64,000 nucleotides of DNA from Planctomycetota bacterium (GTDB lineage: Bacteria > Planctomycetota > UBA1135 > JACQFD01): contig JAEUHX010000022.1 of the NCBI GenBank assembly GCA_016792805.1, positions 62,001-126,000 on the forward strand. The letters are read 5' to 3'. Below are positions 27,753 through 34,917 of the stretch, one piece after another (position 1 is the stretch's first letter; the number at the start of each line of letters is the position of its first letter). The position numbers were made by a program, and so were the translations under genes. The notes under the pieces were generated by a model, which was not told where the DNA came from, ran no database searches, and worked only from the letters and a program-made list of their open reading frames with translations.

Positions 27753-27947
27753 TCAGCGCTCCTCGTCCGGGGATCCCGAGAACGATTCTCGCACGACCGC
27801 TGAAGCCGATGCGCGAACACAGTCCCACATATCGTCATAGATAGAGCGCGCAACATTGTCTATGAAATCGTACCAGCGGATCGTTGAATGCTGGCGATCC
27901 ATTTGAATGTCCGCTTTCACCTGATCGGAGAGAGGCGAGTGAGGCAT
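27753..27947 (-). CDS. Small hypothetical protein in low-GC islet
   Basis: A 64-residue frame from ATG 27947 (MPHSPLSDQVKADIQ...) ending GSPDEER. It is weakly supported: the composition is protein-like (WYDFIDNVARSIYDDMW) and it precedes the methyltransferase gene on the same strand by 55 bases. It has no recognised domain and could be a gene remnant, since the surrounding 380 bases between the methyltransferase and the EamA gene otherwise hold nothing identifiable. Confidence 0.35.
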   Translation of the reverse strand: MPHSPLSDQVKADIQMDRQHSTIRWYDFIDNVARSIYDDMWDCVRASASAVVRESFSGSPDEER

Positions 27948-28080
27948 GAGAAAGGAGATGCAGAGCGCATTGCGCCGACTCCTAACACTACGCACGTCTG
28001 CCTCCCCGTCAAGGCCTGCGTCGGACCGCCTCGTCGTGACTTCTTGCCGGCTGCAGGAGCAGGCTGCGGATCAGGAAGCT

Positions 28081-29010
28081 TTACTTCGAGCCCCCGCGGA
28101 ATCTACTTGCCACAAAAATTCCGCCGAGGACGAGGGCGGAGCCGGCGAGCATGCGCGGGGTGACCTTCTCGTTGCGGAGCGCGGCGCCGAGGAAGATCGC
28201 CAGCACGGGCGTGAGGAGGCTCAGAAGGCCGGCGCGCGACGCGTCCCAGCGCTTGAGAAGCCAGAAATAGAGGAGGAACGCAGCGACGCTGCCGCCGAGG
28301 GAAAGATATAGAAGAGAGCCCCATGCCTGCGGGCTCGACGGAAGGACCATCGCCTCGCCGCGCGCTGCCGAGGTCGCCAGAAGGCACACGGTGCCAATGG
28401 TGAACGAGGAGGTGTTCAAGGCGACGGGATGCATCGACTTTCCGTAGCGCTTCGCGCCCACGGTCGTCATAGCGGAGCAGAGCGCGGCTACTACAATTCC
28501 ACCTGCGGCCAGTGTTTTCTTGAGCCGATCCGTTTCCTCCGCAGCCCCGCCGGAGTCTGGCAGCATGAGGATGGCGACACCCACGATACCCACCACAATT
28601 CCGCCGAGCTTCGCCACGGTCAGCCGTTCGAGCCCCGCCAGGGCGGCGACGATCGCCGTCAGCAGCGTCATCACAGAAAACAGAACGGCCGTGAGCCCGC
28701 TCTCGAGATATTGCTCCGCCCAATAAATGAGCCCGTAGTCGAGCCACACGAGCGCCACACCGACGAAGAGGGCGAGATTCCACTCCGTCGCCGTGCGCGG
28801 CCCGGGAATGCGCATCGCCCACTGCACGGGGAGCAGCAGCAGCGTCGCGATGCCGAAGCGCAGCCCTGCGGCCCACAGCGGCGGCATCGCATCATTGCTA
28901 AATTTGATCGCGATCCACGTAGAGCCCCAGATCAGAGTACACAGAATGAACGCGCCGAGCGGAAGCCACCCGGCGCGCGCGGGCGCGGCGATCGAAGGTG
29001 CGGAAGACAT
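28081..29010 (-). CDS. EamA/RhaT family transporter (DMT superfamily)
   Basis: A 309-residue inner-membrane protein with ten hydrophobic segments in two repeated EamA halves. The first half has the typical LIWGSTWIAIKFS and PPLWAAGLRFGIA; the second starts near GGIVVAALCSAMTTVGAKRYGK and ends LTPVLAIFLGAALRNEKVTPRMLAGSALVLGGIFVASR. Drug/metabolite transporters of this kind export amino acids, nucleosides or metabolites; the substrate is not predictable. The frame continues upstream to 30360 in antisense to another gene; ATG 29010 (MSSAPSIAAPARAGWLPLG) is the natural start. A short tail GGSK follows the last helix. Confidence 0.85.
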   Translation of the reverse strand: MSSAPSIAAPARAGWLPLGAFILCTLIWGSTWIAIKFSNDAMPPLWAAGLRFGIATLLLLPVQWAMRIPGPRTATEWNLALFVGVALVWLDYGLIYWAEQYLESGLTAVLFSVMTLLTAIVAALAGLERLTVAKLGGIVVGIVGVAILMLPDSGGAAEETDRLKKTLAAGGIVVAALCSAMTTVGAKRYGKSMHPVALNTSSFTIGTVCLLATSAARGEAMVLPSSPQAWGSLLYLSLGGSVAAFLLYFWLLKRWDASRAGLLSLLTPVLAIFLGAALRNEKVTPRMLAGSALVLGGIFVASRFRGGSK

Positions 29011-29334
29011 CGAGTGGCGCAGCGTGACCTCGAGGGCGCGAGTTCGAAAGTGCGCGCCGAGCGCGCGAGACCGTCGGCAACCCCTTGTCCCGAGGCATCG
29101 GGCCGCACCGATCCCCGACCGCTCCAACCTCGCGGAGCCTTCCACGCAGATTGCGACATCGAACGTCGAGCGGCCGACGCTTCCGCTCGCCGTCGGGCCG
29201 GTTTGCCCGGTACCGCAGCTGCGAAGCCGCCGTCTCACCCTTCGATGCGCGCCGCGCCGGTCGCGCGCAGCCGAGCGCCCCCGGACCACGTAGGTGATAT
29301 CCTCCTGCCCGCTTCCGCTCGGGCATCTCAGCGC
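29011..29334. other. Divergent intergenic region
   Basis: These 324 bases separate the divergent EamA and thioredoxin/HEAT/TPR genes and should carry both promoters. I see no clear sigma-70 hexamers, palindrome, RNA gene or credible ORF; the long open frames crossing it are extensions of the flanking genes. Confidence 0.5.
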
Positions 29335-31500
29335 ATGAACCATCCGAACATAAGTGGCATTCTGCACCTCGCCGTCCTCGCGGCGCTCACTACCGCTCTG
29401 TCGGCCCCGGCGCCGGCGCAGGGCGGGCGCGACGCGTGGTGGCGTCCCGCCAGCGCTGCGGAGTGGAAGAAGCCCTGCCTCGTCGAGTGGCAGCGGTGCC
29501 TCGAGGATGCCCAGGCCATCGCGAAGGCGACGGGGCGTCCCATTCTCGTTGTGGTGAACATGGACGGCGAGCCAGCGAGTGAGCACTACGCCGGAGTTCA
29601 ATATCGCGACCCCGAGTTCGCAAAGCTCACTCAAGCATTTGTGCCCATCGTGATGTCGGTGAATCGACACAGCGCACGCGACTACGATGAGCGAGGGCGG
29701 CGCATTCCGTGCCCGCGTTTCGGCAGGATCACGTGCGGCGAGCACATCGCGCTCGAGCCGGTCTGCTATGACAAATTCTTCGAGAAGCAGCGCTACGCGC
29801 CGCGGCACATCGGTGCGCCGCTCGAAGGCAAGAAGACCTTCGACTGCTTCCTGAATCCGACGGCCGAGCCCGTCATCAGCGCGCTCAAGAAGAACGGCGG
29901 AAAAGTGCCGAGCGCACAAAAGAACGACAAACCGGCGCTGGCGCGAATCACGAGCCGCGACGCAGGCGACCGCGACGCCGTCGAGGCCGCCTATGTCACA
30001 GGCGACGCGGCGGCGCGCAAGGCGCTGCTGGAGGCGGCGCGCGCCCATCCCGAGGCGGAGCAGGTGGATCTCTTGCGTCTCGCGCTGCGCGACGAGCAGG
30101 CCGAGATTCGTAAGATCGCGCAGGGCGTTTTGGCACAGACGGCGAAGGAGAGTGGCGTGATGCTGGTGGCCGAGGCGCTCCGGACGTCGCGCGATTCCGA
30201 GGAGCGCAAGCCGCTGCTGGAGGCGCTCGCGCGGCTCTCGAAGGGTTCGGCACGCGCGCGCACGGCCACCATCGTCTACCGCGCGCTCGGGGCCAAGTCG
30301 AAAGCTGTGAATGCTGATGCCTGGTCGAAGGCGCTCGCCGGAGCAAAGCCGGAGCCGCAAGAAGTGGATTTCGACGCCCTCGAGCGTCAGATGACCTCAT
30401 TACAAAAAAAGTCGAAGGCCGACGGCTTCACGGCCGCCGATGCGCTGGAGCTTGCCGGTGCGCTTCTTACTTTTGCCGAGGAGCGCATGCGCGTCGGAAA
30501 GGGATCGGCACTGCTGTTCGAAGATGCCAAGCGTGCGGTGGCCGACGCCGAGAAGCGCGGCGCGCAGCCGGCGTGGAAAGTTCACGCCCTAGCCACGCGA
30601 GTGGCCGCTGACTTCGGCGATTTCGCCGAGGCGCAGGCGCGGGCGAAGAAAGCAATCTCCGGCGTGGTGGCCGAGGCCGCTTCTCCCGGAGCGGCCGTCG
30701 TGCTCTCGGCCTTCGCGAGCGCGTGTGTCGCCGAGATCCAGAAGGCCAACGAGGAGTTCAAAGAGTGGTCTTCCGACGTGCTGACGGACGCACACGCGGC
30801 GTACAGCGCATTATTACAGCATCCGATGTGCACGGACGCGCAGGCCGCCGCCCACGTCGATTTATTACTTCAAGTCGACGCGCCGAACGTGGCCGCCGAA
30901 GTGGTGCAGGCGGCGCTCAAGCGGTTCCCGGAGTCTGCTTTGCTGCACGAGCGTTTCCGGGCGCGCGTGCTGGAGGAGAAGGGGCTTGAAGGCCTCGAGC
31001 CCGCCTACGAGGCGATGGTCAAGGCAAGCCCGGATCTGCCGGGGCTCCAGTGGTTCGCCGGCCTCGCGACGCTCGTGACCGCCGAGTTTCATAAAAAGGG
31101 AGGACGCGACGCCCAGGCGACCGATTGCTACAGCCGCGCGATCGATCGGTTCAACAAGAGTGCGGACGCCGCGCCGAGCTTCCAAGCGACAGCCGACCAT
31201 TATGTGGCTTTGGCTTTGGCTGGCCGTGCGCGCATTGAGTTCGAAGCCGACGAGGTCGAGAAGGCCGTCGCCGACTTGATCGCATGCGTCGACCGGCGGG
31301 CCGAATCGGCGGGGACGGACGACGGTCTCGGTCGAGCGCCGGTCGACACCATGCGCGCTGTGCGCGTCAAGCTCCGCGAGAGCAAGCGCGACGATCTGTT
31401 GGCCAAGCTGGAGAAAGCGATCGACCAGCTCGAAGAGGAGCATGCCGCGGCCGTGCGTGGCGCCGACGCACCGCCCACGAGCCAGCCCGGAAACAAGTAG
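29335..31500 (+). CDS. Secreted thioredoxin-like, HEAT and TPR repeat protein
   Basis: The 721-residue protein starts with a signal peptide (SGILHLAVLAALTTALSAPAPA). Residues about 45-190 look like a thioredoxin-like domain of the DUF255 type (ATGRPILVVVNMDGEPASEHY, DPEFAKLTQAFVPIVMSV), but the CxxC position reads DGEPA, so it is redox-inactive; four Cys follow in CPRFGRITCG and EPVCYD. Residues about 200-320 are HEAT-like helices (ALRDEQAEIRKIAQGVLAQ). The remainder is TPR-like (AAHVDLLLQVD, DAQATDCYSRAIDRFNKSAD). Probably a periplasmic scaffold. The ATG at 29335 is chosen for the signal peptide; the frame extends back to 28429 within the EamA gene. Confidence 0.7.
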   Translation: MNHPNISGILHLAVLAALTTALSAPAPAQGGRDAWWRPASAAEWKKPCLVEWQRCLEDAQAIAKATGRPILVVVNMDGEPASEHYAGVQYRDPEFAKLTQAFVPIVMSVNRHSARDYDERGRRIPCPRFGRITCGEHIALEPVCYDKFFEKQRYAPRHIGAPLEGKKTFDCFLNPTAEPVISALKKNGGKVPSAQKNDKPALARITSRDAGDRDAVEAAYVTGDAAARKALLEAARAHPEAEQVDLLRLALRDEQAEIRKIAQGVLAQTAKESGVMLVAEALRTSRDSEERKPLLEALARLSKGSARARTATIVYRALGAKSKAVNADAWSKALAGAKPEPQEVDFDALERQMTSLQKKSKADGFTAADALELAGALLTFAEERMRVGKGSALLFEDAKRAVADAEKRGAQPAWKVHALATRVAADFGDFAEAQARAKKAISGVVAEAASPGAAVVLSAFASACVAEIQKANEEFKEWSSDVLTDAHAAYSALLQHPMCTDAQAAAHVDLLLQVDAPNVAAEVVQAALKRFPESALLHERFRARVLEEKGLEGLEPAYEAMVKASPDLPGLQWFAGLATLVTAEFHKKGGRDAQATDCYSRAIDRFNKSADAAPSFQATADHYVALALAGRARIEFEADEVEKAVADLIACVDRRAESAGTDDGLGRAPVDTMRAVRVKLRESKRDDLLAKLEKAIDQLEEEHAAAVRGADAPPTSQPGNK

Positions 31501-31539
31501 CTTCAGGAGACAAGCTCCAGCGTCAGTAAAGCCCGCGCG

Positions 31540-31983
31540 CTACTTCATTGAGATCCACTGTTGAATGCGCGTGCGGATCTCGTCGCGTACGCGCCGGAAC
31601 ACCGCGAGCCGCTGTGCGTCGCTGCCTGCAGCCGCGGCCGGGTCTTCGAAGGGCCAATGTAATCTTTCCACACGAGCGGGAAATGTGGGGCAGCTCTCCT
31701 TTGCGTTGTCGCACACGGAGATCACCAGATCCGGCGGAGACGGGAGGAACTCCTCGATATGTTTGCTTCGGGCTGCACGCCAATCGACGCCGAGCTCTGC
31801 GAGCGCGGCAATCGTCAGCGGGTGCACCCCTTTCGGAGCCGTCCCCGCCGAGCACGCCTCCATCGGGGACGCGCCCGCCGGCCGACGCGCTGCCTCAAGC
31901 TGAAGCAGCGCCTCGGCCATTTGGCTGCGCGCGGAGTTGCCAGTGCACAAAAAAAGCACTTTTCGCGCGGCCGGCTTCATCAC
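31540..31983 (-). CDS. arsC: Arsenate reductase, low-molecular-weight phosphatase type
   Basis: A 147-residue arsenate reductase of the thioredoxin-coupled LMW-PTP family. The P-loop is CTGNSARSQ (C-x5-R-S) with the nucleophilic Cys, and the redox relay Cys pair lies in VCDNAKESCPTFP, which distinguishes it from plain tyrosine phosphatases. It reduces arsenate to arsenite in the cytoplasm. Its start (GTG 31983 or ATG 31980) overlaps the arsM stop, so it is translationally coupled as the last gene of arsR-arsM-arsC. Confidence 0.92.
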   Translation of the reverse strand: MMKPAARKVLFLCTGNSARSQMAEALLQLEAARRPAGASPMEACSAGTAPKGVHPLTIAALAELGVDWRAARSKHIEEFLPSPPDLVISVCDNAKESCPTFPARVERLHWPFEDPAAAAGSDAQRLAVFRRVRDEIRTRIQQWISMK

Positions 31984-32795
31984 GCCACTGCCTTCCGCGC
32001 TCGGATGAACGCGCTTGCGAACTTTCCGTCTACATGCGGCGCCAGAGCGTCGGCGTCGAGCCCCGCACCAGCCAGGAAATCCCGCGCTTCCTCAATGCGG
32101 TAGACCCGCCACGGCTCGACCCCGATCGCCTCGAATCCGGCCGCGCGCAGCTTCGCACCATACTCATCCTCACGCAATGCGCCGGCCACACATCCGACCC
32201 ACAGTTCCATGTTTCTGCGAATATCGGCGGGGACGTCGCCGCGAATCACCACGTCGCTGATGGCGAGGCGACCACCCGGCTTCAGCACGCGGAACATTTC
32301 CCGAAGCACGCGGTCTTTGTCCGGCGACAGGTTGATCACACAATTCGAGATGATCACGTCGACCGACGCGTCCGGCAGGGGAATGGCTTCGATCTGACCC
32401 TTCAGAAACTCAACGTTGGTCGCGCCGGCCTTCTTTGCATTCTCGCGCGCGAGTGCCAGCATGTCGTCCGTCATGTCGAGCCCGTAGGCCCTCCCCGTCG
32501 GCCCGACGCGTTTCGCTGAGAGCAACACATCGATCCCGCCTCCCGACCCAAGGTCGAGCACGGTCTCCCCAGGCTTCAGCTCCGCTGCTGCCGTCGGGTT
32601 TCCACACCCGAGAGATGCCGCAACGGCCTTCTCCGGCAGGCTCGAAGTCTCCTCAGATCCATACAGATTCGAAGTGATCGGGTCGCACGCGGCGAGCGGG
32701 TTCGGCCCGCAGCAGGACGACTTCGCAGCAGCGGCCTGCCGCGCGGCAGCGCCATACTTTTCTCGGACCTGAGCGTGGATGTCTTCTGTGGTCAT
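31980..32795 (-). CDS. arsM: Arsenite S-adenosylmethionine methyltransferase
   Basis: A 271-residue ArsM. The SAM fold has [16 protein letters not shown] (motif I) and [14 protein letters not shown]. Candidate arsenic-binding Cys are in the CC pair near residue 28 (KSSCCGPN), [15 protein letters not shown] and LWVGCVAG, matching the conserved Cys positions of the family. It converts arsenite to methylated arsenicals. ATG 32795 is 4 bases after the arsR stop. The window shows no Acr3 or ArsB efflux pump, so methylation with reduction appears to be the detoxification route encoded here. Confidence 0.92.
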   Translation of the reverse strand: MTTEDIHAQVREKYGAAARQAAAAKSSCCGPNPLAACDPITSNLYGSEETSSLPEKAVAASLGCGNPTAAAELKPGETVLDLGSGGGIDVLLSAKRVGPTGRAYGLDMTDDMLALARENAKKAGATNVEFLKGQIEAIPLPDASVDVIISNCVINLSPDKDRVLREMFRVLKPGGRLAISDVVIRGDVPADIRRNMELWVGCVAGALREDEYGAKLRAAGFEAIGVEPWRVYRIEEARDFLAGAGLDADALAPHVDGKFASAFIRARKAVA

Positions 32796-32799
32796 GGGT

Positions 32800-33186
32800 T
32801 CACCTGCAGTTGCCATTGTCGGCGCGCCGCGCCCGCTCCGTCGCCGCGTGGCTCTCGGCATCGGCGCCGAGGTCCTCACGCAGAAACATGAGCGCCTTGC
32901 GGAGCGCATCGTGGTTCAGCTTGTAATAAATCCAACGGCCTTCGCTGCGGTCCGTCACCAGCCCGCAATTCTTCAGCGTGCGCAAGTGGAATGAGAGCCT
33001 GGACTGAGCGCAGCAAAGATCGTCCGTCAGCTCGCACACGCAGCGCTCTCCCTGCCGCAAGAGGCAGAGAATGCGCAGGCGCGTCTCATCCGACAGCGCG
33101 TGGTACAGATCGCGCGCATCCAGAATTCGAGAGCCTTGTGTGAGAGCTTTCGGCACGGCGTTCCTTAGTTCGCCTCCAGGAAACAT
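32800..33186 (-). CDS. arsR: ArsR-family arsenic-responsive repressor
   Basis: A winged-helix repressor of 128 residues. The core ALSDETRLRILCLLRQGERCVCELTDDL contains the ELCVCDL-like metal site (CVC), the recognition helix is AQSRLSFHLRTLKNCGLV and the wing EGRWIYYKLN. Arsenite binding to the Cys would release DNA. The frame extends to a TTG at 33207, but ATG 33186 is preferred. A perfect inverted repeat overlaps the start (33184-33201), which fits autorepression. First gene of arsR-arsM-arsC. Confidence 0.9.
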   Translation of the reverse strand: MFPGGELRNAVPKALTQGSRILDARDLYHALSDETRLRILCLLRQGERCVCELTDDLCCAQSRLSFHLRTLKNCGLVTDRSEGRWIYYKLNHDALRKALMFLREDLGADAESHAATERARRADNGNCR

Positions 33187-33201
33187 CAAGGAATCTTGAT
33201 G
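33184..33201. promoter_or_regulatory. Candidate ArsR operator
   Basis: CATCAAGGAATCTTGATG is a perfect inverted repeat with 7-base arms and a GAAT spacer. The ATCAA...TTGAT arms are the usual ArsR/SmtB-family operator half-sites. It covers the ATG of arsR (33184-33186 on the minus strand) and the bases just before it, so repressor binding would block arsR transcription or its early elongation. Confidence 0.75.
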
Positions 33202-33298
33202 CGTCAAGCAATCTTCCGGGGTGGGGCCACTTCAACCCCGATCGAGCAATGCCCCGGAACCTTGCGCCCCCAGGGATCTCGTCGAAGGTGTTCCACCC

Positions 33299-34909
33299 AT
33301 GCGCCCGCACCTGCTCTGGCTCGCCCTTGCCTTCCTCGCGGCTCCTGTCCTCTCAGCGCAGACGCCGCTCGCCGTCGAAGTGGCCGCCTCCGGCCTCGCC
33401 GCCCCTCTCGCCATCGCGCACGCTCCCGGCGATTTTGGGCGCCTCTTCGTCGTGGAGCGCCCCGGCTCGATCCGTGTGCTGAAGGGCGGCGGCGCTCTGC
33501 CGACCCCGTTCCTCGACATCTCCTCCATCGTGGAGTCGCTCCAGGGTGAGCGCGGGCTGCTCGGCCTCGCGTTTCATCCCGAATTCGCAACCAACGGCTG
33601 GTTTTTTGTGAACTACACGCGACAGCCCGACGGCGCAACCGTCGTGGCGCGCTACAAGGTTTCGGCCGCCAATCCGGACATTGCCGATCCGGCGAGCGCG
33701 CTCTCCATCATTACGATTCCGCAGCCCTTCGACAATCACAACGGCGGAGACCTCAAATTTGGTCCTGACGGATATCTATACATTGGACTGGGCGACGGCG
33801 GACTCGGGGGCGACCCCTTTGAGAACGGCCAGAACCTCGCCCAGCTCCTCGGGAAGTTTCTCCGCATTGACGTGAACGCGTCGACGGTCGCGGCGCCCTA
33901 CGCGGTGCCCGCCACCAATCCGTTCTTGTCGACGCCCGGCGCGCGCCCGGAGATCTGGAGCCTCGGCTGGCGCAACCCGTGGCGCTACTCCTTCGACCGC
34001 CTCACCGGTGACTTGTGGGTAGCCGACGTCGGCCAAGAGCATCGTGAGGAGGTCGACCTCGAGGCACCTGGCGCGGGAGGTCTCAATTATGGATGGCGCT
34101 GCATCGAAGGCGATTTGTGCACCAACTACTCCGGGTCAACTTGCACATGCCCGAACCCGGCATTCACTCCTCCAATTTATGTCTATCCCCACGACGCCAC
34201 CGAGTGCTGCATCATTGGCGGGTGCATTTACCGCGGCGCGGCGATCCCCGACCTTCGAGGAGCGTACTTTTACTCCGACTTCTGTTCACAGCGGATCTAC
34301 TCCATTCGCTGGAACGGCACGTCGGTCTTCGGCAAGACGGAACATACCGCCGAATTCGCGCCGCCGCCGCCGCTTGTCTCCGCGCTGATCGCCAGCTTCG
34401 GTGAGGACGCCGCCGGCGAGATGTATTTCTGCACTCTCCTGGGCGACGTCTTCAAGATCGTTCCCCAGTCGCCGGTGAAGGTAGGCGTTACGAACTACGG
34501 CGCTGGCCTTCCGGGGTGTGCCGGTGCGCATTCGATCGAGACTTCGAGCAATCCCGTCCTCGGCAACCCGATCTTTGAGCTTTCTTGTGACCATGCGCCG
34601 GCCAATGCACTCGGGCTCGCGCTGCTGGGCGACGCCAAGCTCGACCCATTCGTCGACAGCCTGTTTCTTGGGCTTCCCCTCGCAATCGATGTCTTCTCCA
34701 CGAGCTTCCTGCAGGGGATCGATTTTGTGAGCGACGCCGCAGGCAATGGGCGCTCCGCGCTGCCGATTCCGAATGCGCCGATCCTGGTCGGCCGCACGTT
34801 CTACGCGCAGGGCATCTGGGTGTGGGGATCGGCGCCCGGCGCCGCCTGCAACTCGAGCATCTTTGGAATGTCGTCGACCGACGGCCTCGAAATCACCATT
34901 CTGCCGTAG
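33299..34909 (+). CDS. Secreted PQQ-dependent sugar dehydrogenase-like propeller protein
   Basis: The 536-residue product begins with a signal peptide (HLLWLALAFLAAPVLSAQ). Residues about 25-390 are a six-bladed propeller of the soluble aldose sugar dehydrogenase family (GSDH): VVERPGSIRVL, QGERGLLGLAFHPEF, HNGGDLKFGPDGYLYIGLGDGG, GWRNPWRYSFD, VADVGQEHREEVD and GGLNYGWRCIEG are family hallmarks and include the Ca/PQQ-site regions. Extra Cys in the CTNYSGSTCTCP loop suggest disulfides. Residues about 395-536 form a separate module (DFVSDAAGNG, PIPNAPILVGRTFYAQGIW, GMSSTDGLEITI) shared with the FG-GAP protein at 38650. Sugar oxidation in the periplasm is inferred. Confidence 0.85.
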   Translation: MRPHLLWLALAFLAAPVLSAQTPLAVEVAASGLAAPLAIAHAPGDFGRLFVVERPGSIRVLKGGGALPTPFLDISSIVESLQGERGLLGLAFHPEFATNGWFFVNYTRQPDGATVVARYKVSAANPDIADPASALSIITIPQPFDNHNGGDLKFGPDGYLYIGLGDGGLGGDPFENGQNLAQLLGKFLRIDVNASTVAAPYAVPATNPFLSTPGARPEIWSLGWRNPWRYSFDRLTGDLWVADVGQEHREEVDLEAPGAGGLNYGWRCIEGDLCTNYSGSTCTCPNPAFTPPIYVYPHDATECCIIGGCIYRGAAIPDLRGAYFYSDFCSQRIYSIRWNGTSVFGKTEHTAEFAPPPPLVSALIASFGEDAAGEMYFCTLLGDVFKIVPQSPVKVGVTNYGAGLPGCAGAHSIETSSNPVLGNPIFELSCDHAPANALGLALLGDAKLDPFVDSLFLGLPLAIDVFSTSFLQGIDFVSDAAGNGRSALPIPNAPILVGRTFYAQGIWVWGSAPGAACNSSIFGMSSTDGLEITILP

Positions 34910-34917
34910 AGCACACT

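Noticed and set aside
28429..29334. Upstream extension of the thioredoxin/HEAT/TPR gene
   Set aside because: It is antisense to the EamA gene; a signal peptide starts at ATG 29335.
29011..30360. Upstream extension of the EamA transporter frame
   Set aside because: It runs antisense to the thioredoxin/HEAT/TPR gene and is non-hydrophobic, unlike the transporter.
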